From JBIQKZ01 sp044464765 (GTDB taxonomy: Bacteria; Pseudomonadota; Gammaproteobacteria; Burkholderiales; Burkholderiaceae_B): 64,000 nt of DNA. Below, one piece after another: positions 17,978 through 26,963 of the stretch. Where the stretch lies: positions 62,001-126,000 of the forward strand of contig JBIQKZ010000011.1 in assembly GCA_044464765.1 (NCBI GenBank). The letters are read 5' to 3'. Under the pieces are notes generated by a model that saw only the letters and a list, made by a program, of their open reading frames with translations, had not been told where the DNA came from and did no database searches. Position 1 is the first letter of the stretch. Each line of letters opens with the position of its first letter. Made by a program: the position numbers and the translations under genes.

Positions 17978-19402
17978 TCACGCAACCAGGGGAGCGTGAT
18001 TGTTTACGTTATGAAGAGGCAGCCTGACGGTCACCAGCAGACCGCCAGAAGGCGCCTGGCCCAAGTGTAGGGAACCGTGATGCGAGCGTGCTATGGCCTC
18101 GCACAAGGCCAGGCCCAGGCCGACCGAGCCCGTTTGAGTGCGGGCCTCATCCAAGCGGGCGAAGGGCCGCAGGGCTTCGGCGCGGCGATCCTCGGAAATC
18201 CCCGGGCCATGATCGGCAATGGTGATCACTGCTTCGGTGCCATCCTGGGCCAGGGCGACCTCGACCGGTGGCGAAGCATGATTCAAGGCGTTGGTAATCA
18301 GGTTGTCGATCAGTCTGCCAAGGGCCAGACGGTCGGCGTTGACGGTCAGGTTGGCGGGGCAGGGCTGGACCAGACGCACGGCGCTTCCCGCGCTTTCCCA
18401 GGCGCCGATCTGTTCGTCGAGCCAGACCGACAGGTTCAGCGGTGAAAACGTATACGACGCGGGATCCGTGCCCCGCGCGAAACCGATGAACTGATCCACC
18501 ATGCGTTGCATGTCCTGAATGTCGTGGCGCAGGCCGTCTTTCAGGGTGGGATCACTGGCCATCTCGATGCGCAGCCACATGCGGGAAAGCGGCCCCTTGA
18601 GATCGTGGGGCAGGCCGGCCAGCAAGGTGCGGCGTACGGTCTCGGCTTCGGTCAGGGCGTCGAGCATGGCGTTAAAGCGCTCGCCCACGATGCGGGTTTC
18701 GCTGGGGCCTGAAGGCACGACCCGCTGGGGATCCCCGGCGGCTAATTGGTCGGCGGCTTTTGCCAGGCGGGTCAGGGGCCGGGTGATGTGCCATGAGAAC
18801 GCGGCGGACAACAACAGCAGCAGGCCCATGCCGGCCAGCCAGATGGCAATCATGGGTGTGGCTACCGGCGGCGAAAGCCGGTCGAGCGGAATGACCAGCC
18901 ATTCCCGGTTCGTGCTGGCCTCATTGGCGCCGTCGCCGGGCAACAGCGAAATGAAGAGCCGGGGCGTCGGCCCGCGTGACAATCCCACCCGGGTATCGTC
19001 GTCGAGCTGCTCGTTAAGCGCATCGACAAAGCGGCGAAGGCCGCGACGCAAGTCGTTGGGCGGGGGAGGAGCGGCGCGTCCTTCCTGGCGGGCGGCCCGC
19101 AGTGCATTGCGTCGGCTCTCCAGACGCGTGCCTGACGGCAGTTTGCGCGACCAAAGATGCCATTCGTTTTGCGAGGCCTTGCGCACAAACTCGGCGCGTT
19201 CATCGGCGGGGATCTCCGCCAAAGCGGCCCTAAGCGTATGAATGGTGGTGACCGTAATGCTGACGGTGACGGCTTCCGTGTATTTATGCCGGTAATGCGT
19301 CACGGTGGCGAGTGTTGCCGCCTGGACCAGTAAAATCGTGGCCAGGGTCAGGAGGATGAGGCGGGCACGAAGGGAGCGCGGCGCCAGATGTTTTAGAAAC
19401 AT
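17978..19402 (-). CDS. EnvZ-like sensor histidine kinase
   Basis: The ATG at 19402 gives 474 residues and lies eight bases after the response-regulator stop; the frame is open further upstream but would overlap that gene. The order is: a first membrane helix (residues about 13-35), a periplasmic domain of roughly 140 residues, a second helix (MIAIWLAGMGLLLLLSAAFSWHI), a HAMP linker, a DHp helix with the phospho-acceptor in LLAGLPHDLKGPLSRM, an N box (LIDNLITNALNHA), DHGPGIS and GLGLALCEAIARSHHG. The partner regulator is close to OmpR, so this is the cognate EnvZ-type kinase. The stimulus cannot be read from sequence. Confidence 0.9.
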   Translation of the reverse strand: MFLKHLAPRSLRARLILLTLATILLVQAATLATVTHYRHKYTEAVTVSITVTTIHTLRAALAEIPADERAEFVRKASQNEWHLWSRKLPSGTRLESRRNALRAARQEGRAAPPPPNDLRRGLRRFVDALNEQLDDDTRVGLSRGPTPRLFISLLPGDGANEASTNREWLVIPLDRLSPPVATPMIAIWLAGMGLLLLLSAAFSWHITRPLTRLAKAADQLAAGDPQRVVPSGPSETRIVGERFNAMLDALTEAETVRRTLLAGLPHDLKGPLSRMWLRIEMASDPTLKDGLRHDIQDMQRMVDQFIGFARGTDPASYTFSPLNLSVWLDEQIGAWESAGSAVRLVQPCPANLTVNADRLALGRLIDNLITNALNHASPPVEVALAQDGTEAVITIADHGPGISEDRRAEALRPFARLDEARTQTGSVGLGLALCEAIARSHHGSLHLGQAPSGGLLVTVRLPLHNVNNHAPLVA

Positions 19403-19410
19403 GGAGTGCG

Positions 19411-20112
19411 TTAGGGAGAGAAGCGGTATCCAACGCCCCAGACTGTTTGTATCCACCGAGGCTGTTTAGGGTCGTCTTCGATGGCGCGGCGCAGGCGCAG
19501 GACGGCGATATCAATGGCGCGGTCGTTGCGCTCGCCGCTTTCGTCGTCGCGCGCCAGGGTGAGCAGGCGTTCTCGCGAAAGCGGTTTGCCCGGGTTGGCC
19601 ACCAGGGCTTCAAGCAGGTTGACTTCACCACCGGTAAGTTTGATAAGCTCGCCTTCCCGGGAAAGCTGGCGTGTGGCCGGATCGAATACGAAAGGGCCGA
19701 ACTGAACGGGCTTGCCGTTGGTAAGGGCCGACGCGCCTTTCTTGCGGCGCAGCACGGCTTCGATGCGCGCCAGAAGTTCCCGGGGATCAAAGGGCTTGCC
19801 CAGATAGTCGTCGGCGCCCGCTTCCAGGCCGATAATACGGTCTACGGTTTCGTCGCGGGCCGTGAGCAGGATGACGGGGATATCTTCGCCTTGCTGGCGC
19901 AGCCGGCGGCATGCGTCGGCGCCGTCGCCTGCCGGCATCATGCGATCGAGTACGACCAAGTCGGGGCTGTAGCGCTGGATGCGGGATTCCAGGTCGTGTC
20001 CGTCGGCCGCCAGCAGGGTGTCGTAGCCGTGGCGGTTAAGATAGTCGGCAAGCAGTTGCCGCAGTGCGGGATCGTCGTCGACGACCAGCACTTTGATCAG
20101 GGTGTTTTCCAT
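19411..20112 (-). CDS. ompR: OmpR-family response regulator
   Basis: From the ATG at 20112 (MENTLIKVLVVDDDPALRQLL) the protein has 233 residues. The receiver domain carries the acidic pocket (VVDDD), the phospho-acceptor Asp in LVVLDRMMP and the conserved Lys in LGKPFDPRELLARI. A winged-helix DNA-binding domain follows and ends IQTVWGVGYRFSP. The similarity to E. coli OmpR runs through both domains, including ERNDRAIDIAVLRLRRAIEDDPKQPRWIQ. It is expected to control porin or envelope genes. It is transcribed before its kinase and divergently from the CLC gene across 84 bp. Confidence 0.9.
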   Translation of the reverse strand: MENTLIKVLVVDDDPALRQLLADYLNRHGYDTLLAADGHDLESRIQRYSPDLVVLDRMMPAGDGADACRRLRQQGEDIPVILLTARDETVDRIIGLEAGADDYLGKPFDPRELLARIEAVLRRKKGASALTNGKPVQFGPFVFDPATRQLSREGELIKLTGGEVNLLEALVANPGKPLSRERLLTLARDDESGERNDRAIDIAVLRLRRAIEDDPKQPRWIQTVWGVGYRFSP

Positions 20113-20196
20113 GCTCTGAAGTGTGCCTATGGATGGCAGTGCTGGCAAGCAGTGCGAAATCGTCTGAAATAACTGCAACTTTTACAACGGTGCGTA

Positions 20197-21978
20197 ATGA
20201 TCAATCGTTCAGTACACAAGCTTCGGGGCCGGCTCAAGGACTACATATGGCTGTCGGACCTGCCCGCCATGCTTTGCTGGGCGGCTTTGACGGGTGTGCT
20301 GGGCGCCATGGCGACCCTGCTGTTCTACGAGGGCATGCATTTGCTGCAGTGGGCGGTTGCCGGTCAAAGCGGTTCCATTGTACAGACCATGCAAAGCTTG
20401 CCTTGGTATGGACGTTTATTGTTTCCCATGGCGGGCGGCGTGGTTGCCGGGCTGCTGCTGTTATGGGCAGAGAAAGGAAAGTCCAAGGCCAGCTCCGACT
20501 ATATGGAAGCGGTGGCGATCGGCGATGGCCGGCTTTCGGTGAAACAGGGCGTCTTGCGCTCGGCCTCGTCGTTGTTCAGCGTGGCGTCCGGTGGATCCAT
20601 CGGACGCGAGGGGGCCATGGTGCACCTTGGCGCCCTGAGCGCGTCCGTGCTGGGCCGATTTGCCTATTTCAACACCGCGCGCTTGCGCTTGCTGGTGGCC
20701 TGCGGGGCGGCGGCCGGTGTGGCTTCCGCCTATGGCGCGCCAATTGCCGGGGCCTTGTTTGTCGCCGAGATCGTCCTGGGAACCATGGTCATACAAAGCA
20801 TCGGGCCGCTGTTGATCGCGGCAGCCTGCGCCAACATCACCATGCGGCTGGTTGGTCACTATCACGTCACGTACGAGGTTGCGCCATTTGCGCCTCCGAC
20901 CGCCGTCGAAATTCTTCCGTTTGTGGTCCTGGGTTTGCTGTCGGGGATTCTGGCGCCCCAATTCCTGAAGTTCCTGGGCTTGGCGCGCACCCTGTTTGGC
21001 CGCATCGGCCTGGCGCTGCCCTGGCGCCTGGGTTTAGGTGGCCTGTTGCTTGGAGGATTGCTGATTGTCATTCCGAGTGTGGCAGGCAATGGCTTTACGG
21101 TGGTGAATGCGCTGTTGCATGAGCCGCTTACCTGGCAGGTGGTGTTGCTGATTCTTGCCTGCAAGGTCGTTGCCACGGGGTTGACGGTAGGTTCGGGGGC
21201 GGTGGGCGGCGTCTTTACACCCACCCTGTTCGTGGGCGCCGCGTTCGGCACCTTGTTTGGCCAACTGGTCCTGGCATGGTGGGGCGATATGGGCGTGCCG
21301 TTGTACCTGTTCACCTTGGTGGGGATGGGCGCCTTCCTGGGGGCGGCGACAGGAGCGCCCTTGATGGCGATCCTGATGATCTTTGAGATGACGCTTAGTT
21401 ACCAATTGGTCGTGCCGCTTATGTTAGCGTGCGTATTGGCCTATTTTGTATCGCGAGCCATTGCGCAGGTCGCCATGTACGATGTGACCCTGACGCGGGA
21501 ACGCGACCTGATTTTCAGGCACGGGCTGCGCCACGCAACATTGCATGAATTGATCAAGCCGGCTGAAACCGTGGTCGTCACCAGCTCGCCGATCAAGCAG
21601 GCTTTGCAGATGTTCCTGGAGTATCCGGTCAAGTACCTGTATGTGGTGGACGAGGCAAATGTGTATCAAGGGGTGATCGCCCAGCAGGACCTGACCAGCC
21701 TGCTGCTGGCGCAAGGCGATGTGCAGGAGCGTCGCGCGGGCGACGTCATCCGACTGGACTTCGTGAAAACCCTCCACCCGGACATGGGGCTGGATGAGGC
21801 CCAGGAAATGTTCGTGCAGTTCCGCGGGGAGCGCTTGCCTGTGGTCTCGCGTGGCGAGTCTCCACAACTCTTGGGGGTGGTCTACAAATCGTCCTTGCTT
21901 GAAAAGTATTCCGCTCTTAAACGGTCATTCGACACCAGCGGGGAGGCCCTGTCAGATATAGGAGTTCGACGCCGTTAA
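20197..21978 (+). CDS. clcB: CLC-type chloride channel/transporter with C-terminal CBS pair
   Basis: The 593-residue inner-membrane protein has the CLC selectivity motifs GGSIGREGA near residues 132-140 (gating Glu138), GAPIAGALFVAEI near 185 and GVFTPTLFVG near 337. Two CBS repeats follow the membrane part (residues about 465-590). The gating glutamate is present. The position equivalent to the internal proton glutamate (E203 of E. coli ClcA) appears to be Ile, so it may not be a classical 2:1 chloride/proton exchanger. CBS domains often bind adenine nucleotides. It is followed within ten bases by an outer-membrane-like gene. Confidence 0.88.
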   Translation: MINRSVHKLRGRLKDYIWLSDLPAMLCWAALTGVLGAMATLLFYEGMHLLQWAVAGQSGSIVQTMQSLPWYGRLLFPMAGGVVAGLLLLWAEKGKSKASSDYMEAVAIGDGRLSVKQGVLRSASSLFSVASGGSIGREGAMVHLGALSASVLGRFAYFNTARLRLLVACGAAAGVASAYGAPIAGALFVAEIVLGTMVIQSIGPLLIAAACANITMRLVGHYHVTYEVAPFAPPTAVEILPFVVLGLLSGILAPQFLKFLGLARTLFGRIGLALPWRLGLGGLLLGGLLIVIPSVAGNGFTVVNALLHEPLTWQVVLLILACKVVATGLTVGSGAVGGVFTPTLFVGAAFGTLFGQLVLAWWGDMGVPLYLFTLVGMGAFLGAATGAPLMAILMIFEMTLSYQLVVPLMLACVLAYFVSRAIAQVAMYDVTLTRERDLIFRHGLRHATLHELIKPAETVVVTSSPIKQALQMFLEYPVKYLYVVDEANVYQGVIAQQDLTSLLLAQGDVQERRAGDVIRLDFVKTLHPDMGLDEAQEMFVQFRGERLPVVSRGESPQLLGVVYKSSLLEKYSALKRSFDTSGEALSDIGVRRR

Positions 21979-21986
21979 GGTTGGGC

Positions 21987-23150
21987 ATGGGTTTGAGTGT
22001 ATTAAGGCTTAGCAAGGAATTTCCGACGAAGTCGCTCCATCGCAGGCGTCTGAGAATGCATGCCTGGCGCCGGCTGCTTATCTCTGTCATCCAGTTTGGC
22101 GCCTTGTACAGCGTGTGGGCCATTCAAGGTTTTTCTCCGGTGTTCGCTGCGGATCCGGCAGCGAAGCCTTTGCAGGGCTACATGTCTGGCATTTCCATGA
22201 TTGCGCCCTCCGACCATGATGTGTCGCTGCGCGATGCGCTAAGACAAGAATCCTATTTGCACGGGGCAAACTGGACGTATATTCGCCGTCTTCCCGGCGT
22301 GTTCGTGGATCCCGGCACGGGGTTGGGCGATAAGACGGGGCCACCCATCGGCTCGGTGCTTACTTCTATTCCTGACGGGAACCGTTGGACTCGCGGGGTG
22401 GATCACTGGCGCATCGCGCGCGACGACGACACGGATTTGATACTGGGTAACTCGGAGCCGACCGTGTCGAGCTGGGGCGGTTCCGTGCGCATGAGCGGTA
22501 TTGCGCTGACGCATGCCCTGACTGCCGGCAGGGCGCTGGAGGATCAATGGCAGTATGGTGTGCGGGTCGGAGCATTGAATTACTCGTCCGCTCCGGGTCA
22601 GGAGGGCGGGCTGGATTACGGGCCGGGTGCTACCGACGTGCTGCTGCGCTATGGCGTTGATCCAGACCTGACGCTTGAATCACAACTGCAGTGGGCGCCC
22701 GATATGGTGACCATGGGCTTGGGCGGGCAGTACTCCGCAGGGTTGTTGGGCGCTTGGAGGATGCAGGTTGCCAGAGCTACTCATGATCTTTATCAAGGTT
22801 GGAGATATCGCCTGGGGTATGACGTGACTGCTCTGGATGGCATTCAGTTTTCATGGCTGAATGAAAGCCGGAGCGGCGGCTTTTCCGATTTGCAGCGCTA
22901 TGCGGGTTTTGCGCTCGATTCGGGGCGTCGCAGCAACCTATGGAAAGCAACCGTTCCCCTGGGGCGCTGGGGCAAAATCAGCGGCAGCTATGAAGAAATT
23001 CGTGCAGCCTCGCAGCCCTTGAAGCAGCACATTGGCATCGCCCAGCAGTTCTGGTACAGCCCCAACCTTCGTGTTTCGCTGCGCGCCCAGCGCGAACAGC
23101 TTAGCGGCGATTATGGGTTGCGCGTACAGCTTTCGATGCCTATTCACTAA
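21987..23150 (+). CDS. Putative outer-membrane beta-barrel protein of unknown function
   Basis: I do not recognise a named family with certainty. The ATG at 21987 has an AAGG site seven bases upstream; an ATG at 22056 would give a tidier signal peptide (MHAWRRLLISVIQFGALYSVW to VFAADP) but lacks a ribosome binding site. The mature part alternates short beta-like strands rich in Gly, Trp and Tyr (WQYGVRVGALNYSS, LESQLQWAPDMVTMGLGGQY, YGLRVQLSMPIH), as in outer-membrane barrels. There is a weak resemblance to the barrel part of fimbrial usher-type proteins, but no plug or chaperone gene is nearby. It begins just after the CLC gene and is probably co-transcribed with it. Confidence 0.6.
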   Translation: MGLSVLRLSKEFPTKSLHRRRLRMHAWRRLLISVIQFGALYSVWAIQGFSPVFAADPAAKPLQGYMSGISMIAPSDHDVSLRDALRQESYLHGANWTYIRRLPGVFVDPGTGLGDKTGPPIGSVLTSIPDGNRWTRGVDHWRIARDDDTDLILGNSEPTVSSWGGSVRMSGIALTHALTAGRALEDQWQYGVRVGALNYSSAPGQEGGLDYGPGATDVLLRYGVDPDLTLESQLQWAPDMVTMGLGGQYSAGLLGAWRMQVARATHDLYQGWRYRLGYDVTALDGIQFSWLNESRSGGFSDLQRYAGFALDSGRRSNLWKATVPLGRWGKISGSYEEIRAASQPLKQHIGIAQQFWYSPNLRVSLRAQREQLSGDYGLRVQLSMPIH

Positions 23151-23275
23151 ACACCCGGGCAAGAACGCGCGGCTGGGTGGCCGGTGCGCCGCCCTGAGGC
23201 TAAAATGCCTCTTTCACCTGAAACCAGGGCGTCTTTCAAAGGCGTGGCTTGGCGCTTATTCCCAATGTGTTTTTA

Positions 23276-25099
23276 ATGTCTTCTTCTGCATCCGATCCTC
23301 TGGATATCCTGCAACAGGTGTTCGGATACGACGCCTTCCGAGGCGACCAGCAAGCAATTATCCAGCAGGTGCTTCATGGCGGCGACGCCTTGGTCTTGAT
23401 GCCGACGGGGGGCGGGAAGTCGCTTTGCTATCAGATTCCCGCCTTGATGCGCAAAGGTGTGGGGGTTGTCGTATCGCCCTTGATCGCCTTGATGCAGGAT
23501 CAGGTCGATGCGTTGCTGGAGCTTGGCGTACGAGCGGCATTTCTGAATTCCAGTCAAGATTGGCGCGAGGCCCGCGAAGTAGAGCAGGCGTTTCTGGCGG
23601 GGCAGTTGGATCTGCTGTATGTAGCCCCTGAACGGCTGCTGACCGACCGTTGCCTGGATCTGCTGTCGCAAGGCAACATCGCGCTCTTTGCCATTGATGA
23701 AGCGCATTGTGTGTCCCAGTGGGGGCACGATTTTCGGCCCGAGTACCTGGAACTATCCCTGCTCGCCGAGCGCTGGCCGCAGGTTCCACGCATTGCCCTG
23801 ACGGCAACCGCCACCAGTGTCACGCAGGTTGAAATTGCGCAACGCTTGCAACTGGCGGGTGCGCGTCATTTTGTGGCCAGCTTTGATCGGCCCAATATTC
23901 AGTACCGCATCATCGAGAAAAATGAAGTTCGTCGGCAGTTGCTCGGTTTCATCCAGCAGGAGCACCTGGGAGACTGCGGCATCGTTTATTGCCTGTCGCG
24001 TTCACGGGTCGAGGATACAGCCGCTTTTCTTTGCGGCCACGGAATCCAGGCTTTGCCTTATCACGCCGGGCTGGGCGCCAGCGTGCGGGCGGCCAACCAG
24101 GCGCGATTCCTGCGTGAAGATGGCTTGGTCATGGTGGCGACGATCGCTTTTGGCATGGGGATAGATAAGCCCGATGTGCGGTTTGTGGCACATATCGACC
24201 TGCCTAAATCGGTCGAAGGCTATTATCAGGAAACTGGTCGCGCGGGGCGGGACGGCCAGCCCGCCACGGCATGGCTGGCCTACGGCCTGCAAGACGTGGT
24301 GCAGCAACGGCGCATGATTGATGAGTCGCCGGGCGAAGAGCAGTTCAAGCGACGCCTTGGCCAGCAATTGGATGCCATGCTGGGCTTGTGCGAAACCGTG
24401 TCGTGCCGGCGACAACGGCTTCTGGCGTATTTCGATCAATCCGTCCAGCCTTGCGGAAATTGCGACACCTGCCTGGAGCCCCCGGAGGCATGGGATGGCA
24501 CCGTGGCGGCGCAAAAGATGCTGTCGGCGGTGTACCGCCTGTGGCGCGAGCGCGGGCAACGCTTCGGCGCCATGCACCTGATCGATATCCTGCGTGGCAA
24601 ACGGACTGACCGGGTCAATCAATACGACCATCAGAGCCTTAGCGTTTTCGGGGTCGGTGCGGATCTGTCGGAGCAGGCGTGGCGAGGAGTAGTGCGCCAG
24701 TTACTGGCGCAAAGCCTGTTGGCGGTGGACCACGAAGGCTATGGAACACTGGCCCTGACCGACGGCAGTCGGGCCGTCTTGAAGGGCGAAACCACCCTGA
24801 TGTTCAGGCGTGAGGCGCCTGCCAGGAAACGGCCTTCGCGACCGTCGTCGCGCGCAGCGGATGCGGACATTGTTCTGCCCGAAGATGCCCAGCGCCGATT
24901 CGAGACCTTGCGCGCATGGCGCGCTGAGACTGCTCGCAGCCATGGGGTTCCGGCCTATGTCATCTTCCACGATGCGACGCTACGCGAGGTGGCGCTGGCC
25001 TGCCCGGCAACGCTGGACGACCTGAGCCTTATCAGCGGCGTGGGCGTCAGGAAGCGGGAAGCGTATGGAAATGATTTGCTGCGATGTGTGGCGCAGTAG
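23276..25099 (+). CDS. recQ: ATP-dependent DNA helicase RecQ
   Basis: The ATG at 23276 (MSSSASDPLDILQQVFGYDAFRGDQ) gives 607 residues, the usual RecQ length; the frame is open 27 bases further upstream. Motifs of the superfamily 2 helicase core are present: LMPTGGGKSLCYQIPAL, VVSPLIALMQDQV, IDEAHCVSQWGHDFRPEY, ALTATAT and GRAGRDG. The zinc-binding RQC region has the cysteine cluster CGNCDTCLEPP near residue 400, and a C-terminal HRDC domain follows. RecQ unwinds DNA 3' to 5' in recombination and fork repair. It converges on ruvB. Confidence 0.95.
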   Translation: MSSSASDPLDILQQVFGYDAFRGDQQAIIQQVLHGGDALVLMPTGGGKSLCYQIPALMRKGVGVVVSPLIALMQDQVDALLELGVRAAFLNSSQDWREAREVEQAFLAGQLDLLYVAPERLLTDRCLDLLSQGNIALFAIDEAHCVSQWGHDFRPEYLELSLLAERWPQVPRIALTATATSVTQVEIAQRLQLAGARHFVASFDRPNIQYRIIEKNEVRRQLLGFIQQEHLGDCGIVYCLSRSRVEDTAAFLCGHGIQALPYHAGLGASVRAANQARFLREDGLVMVATIAFGMGIDKPDVRFVAHIDLPKSVEGYYQETGRAGRDGQPATAWLAYGLQDVVQQRRMIDESPGEEQFKRRLGQQLDAMLGLCETVSCRRQRLLAYFDQSVQPCGNCDTCLEPPEAWDGTVAAQKMLSAVYRLWRERGQRFGAMHLIDILRGKRTDRVNQYDHQSLSVFGVGADLSEQAWRGVVRQLLAQSLLAVDHEGYGTLALTDGSRAVLKGETTLMFRREAPARKRPSRPSSRAADADIVLPEDAQRRFETLRAWRAETARSHGVPAYVIFHDATLREVALACPATLDDLSLISGVGVRKREAYGNDLLRCVAQ

Positions 25100-25193
25100 C
25101 CGGCGCGGCGGCGTTGCTGGGGCAACGTCGAGCTGCGGCAAACGCCTCTCCCTTTCCTTAGCTAGTATCCCTTGCCACTCTTCCTCTAGAACG

Positions 25194-26252
25194 TCAAAAC
25201 AATTCAGATGAGCCGGAGGAGGGTGGAACCAACCCCAAGTGACGCCAGGTGGTTTGCGTGGCAATGCGGCCACGGGGCGTGCGCTGCAGATAGCCATGCT
25301 GGATCAGATAGGGTTCGATGACATCTTCAATGGTGTCGCGCTCTTCGCCGATGGCGGCTGCCAGGCTGTCGACGCCCACCGGGCCGCCGTCGAATTTATG
25401 AATAATGGCTTCGAGCAGCTTGCGGTCCATGACGTCCAGGCCTTCGGGGTCGACGTCCAGCATTGACAATGCAGCCCCGGCCACGGACTGGTCGACGTTG
25501 CCGTCGGACTTCACGTCGGCGTAGTCGCGCACACGACGCAACAGGCGGTTGGCGATGCGGGGTGTGCCGCGTGCGCGGCGAGCGATTTCAGCCGCGCCGT
25601 CGGCTGTGATGTCCACATTCAGCAGGCCGGCGCTGCGCGTGACAATGCGGGCAAGATCGTGGGCTGTGTAGAACTCCAGGCGGGATACGATGCCGAAACG
25701 GTCTCGCAAGGGGTTGGTGAGCATGCCCGCACGCGTGGTGGCGCCGACCAGTGTAAAGGGCTGCAGGTCGATCTTGACGCTGCGTGCGGCCGGGCCTTCA
25801 CCGATCATGATGTCGATCTGGAAATCTTCCAGCGCGGGATACAGGATTTCTTCAACAATGGGCGACAGACGGTGGATCTCGTCGATGAACAGGACGTCGT
25901 TTTTTTCCAGGTTCGTCAGGATGGCAGCCAGATCGCCCGGACGCTCGAGTATGGGCCCCGATGTTTGCCGCAACTGCACGCCCATTTCGTGGGCGATGAT
26001 GTGAGCCAGCGTGGTCTTGCCCAGGCCGGGCGGGCCGAAGAGCAAGACATGGTCGAGTGATTCCTGGCGCTTGCGGGCTGCCTGGATGAAGATTTCCAGC
26101 TGTTCGCGCACCCGCTGCTGTCCAACGTAATCGTGCAACAGGCGTGGCCGCAGCGCCCGCTCGATGGAGTCTTCGTTGGGCGATGCGCTTTGCGGGGTAA
26201 TGAGGCGTTCGGAGGGCGCTGCGCTGGAAAGCGAATCGGAATGAATGGCCAT
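25194..26252 (-). CDS. ruvB: Holliday junction branch migration ATPase RuvB
   Basis: The ATG at 26252 (MAIHSDSLSSAAPSERLITP) gives 352 residues; the longer frame starts only with a TTG. Walker A is LLFGPPGLGKTTLAHII, Walker B is VLFIDEIHRL, and sensor motifs GATTRAGMLTNPLRDRFG and ARRARGTPRIANRLLRRVRD follow, with the C-terminal winged helix. RuvB hexamers drive branch migration with RuvA. It is the last gene of the ubiH to ruvB unit. Confidence 0.96.
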   Translation of the reverse strand: MAIHSDSLSSAAPSERLITPQSASPNEDSIERALRPRLLHDYVGQQRVREQLEIFIQAARKRQESLDHVLLFGPPGLGKTTLAHIIAHEMGVQLRQTSGPILERPGDLAAILTNLEKNDVLFIDEIHRLSPIVEEILYPALEDFQIDIMIGEGPAARSVKIDLQPFTLVGATTRAGMLTNPLRDRFGIVSRLEFYTAHDLARIVTRSAGLLNVDITADGAAEIARRARGTPRIANRLLRRVRDYADVKSDGNVDQSVAGAALSMLDVDPEGLDVMDRKLLEAIIHKFDGGPVGVDSLAAAIGEERDTIEDVIEPYLIQHGYLQRTPRGRIATQTTWRHLGLVPPSSGSSELF

Positions 26253-26317
26253 TGGAGCTTCACTAAACAAGAATTGAAACTATCGTACACCAGCACGGCG
26301 GTGAACCGCCGTTTGCC

Positions 26318-26896
26318 TTATTTAACGCGGGAAAGCGATTTGAGCGCAAGACGGATTCCGGATGCGACGTCGGTGTCTTCGGGAAGGGTTTTGAGCGCCG
26401 CCTGGGATTCACTGCTTGAATAGCCTAGCGACAGCAGGGCGTTCAGAATGTCGTCCCGGCCTGAAGGCTGAGCGCCTGGTTGGGCACCCAGGTCGGCGCC
26501 CAGCTTGCCGCGTAGTTCAAGCAGCAGGCGTTCTGCTGTCTTTTTGCCAATGCCGGGAACGCGTGTCAGCATGCCTGTTTCTTGCTGCGTGATGGCGTTG
26601 GCTAATTCCTGGACCGTCATGCCCGACAGCACGGCCAATGCCGTGCGCGCGCCAATGCCGGTGACCTTGATCAGAGCGCGAAATGTCGAGCGCTCCTGGG
26701 CGGTCAGGAAGCCATACAATGTGTGTGCGTCCTCGCGCACTGCCAGATGAGTGAACAGCGTGACGGTTGCGCCGGTGTCGGGCAGATCGTACAAGGTGCT
26801 CATGGGCACATCGATCTCGTAGCCCAAGCCTGCGACATCGATGCACACGATGGGGGGTGATTTCTCCAGCAGAGTGCCGGTAATGCGTCCAATCAT
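26318..26896 (-). CDS. ruvA: Holliday junction DNA-binding protein RuvA
   Basis: The 192-residue protein begins MIGRITGTLLEKSPPIVCIDVAGLGYEIDVP, the OB-fold domain of RuvA. Helix-hairpin-helix repeats follow (VTGIGARTALAVLSGM and VPGIGKKTAERLLLELRGK). The C-terminal domain III that contacts RuvB is present (ALLSLGYSSSESQAALKTL). RuvA tetramers hold the four-way junction. It lies 65 bp before ruvB and 67 bp after ruvC, a gap that contains a 16-bp palindrome. Confidence 0.96.
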   Translation of the reverse strand: MIGRITGTLLEKSPPIVCIDVAGLGYEIDVPMSTLYDLPDTGATVTLFTHLAVREDAHTLYGFLTAQERSTFRALIKVTGIGARTALAVLSGMTVQELANAITQQETGMLTRVPGIGKKTAERLLLELRGKLGADLGAQPGAQPSGRDDILNALLSLGYSSSESQAALKTLPEDTDVASGIRLALKSLSRVK

Positions 26897-26933
26897 TTAA
26901 GGGCGTCCTTGATGATTCAGGTAATGAAAGCCA

Positions 26934-26949
26934 TGCAGCCTAGGCTGCA
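26934..26949. repeat. 16-bp perfect palindrome in the ruvC-ruvA gap
   Basis: TGCAGCCTAGGCTGCA reads the same on both strands, and CCA/TGG flanks extend it imperfectly. It lies 15 bp after the ruvC stop codon and could form an RNA hairpin within the operon transcript. No T-run follows. Confidence 0.6.
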
Positions 26950-26963
26950 GGAATGGCGGGTTG

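Noticed and set aside
20121..21122. 333-codon open frame overlapping the CLC gene in another frame
   Set aside because: The CLC motifs and CBS domains lie in the other frame. This one is rich in Arg, Cys and Gly and looks like an out-of-frame shadow.
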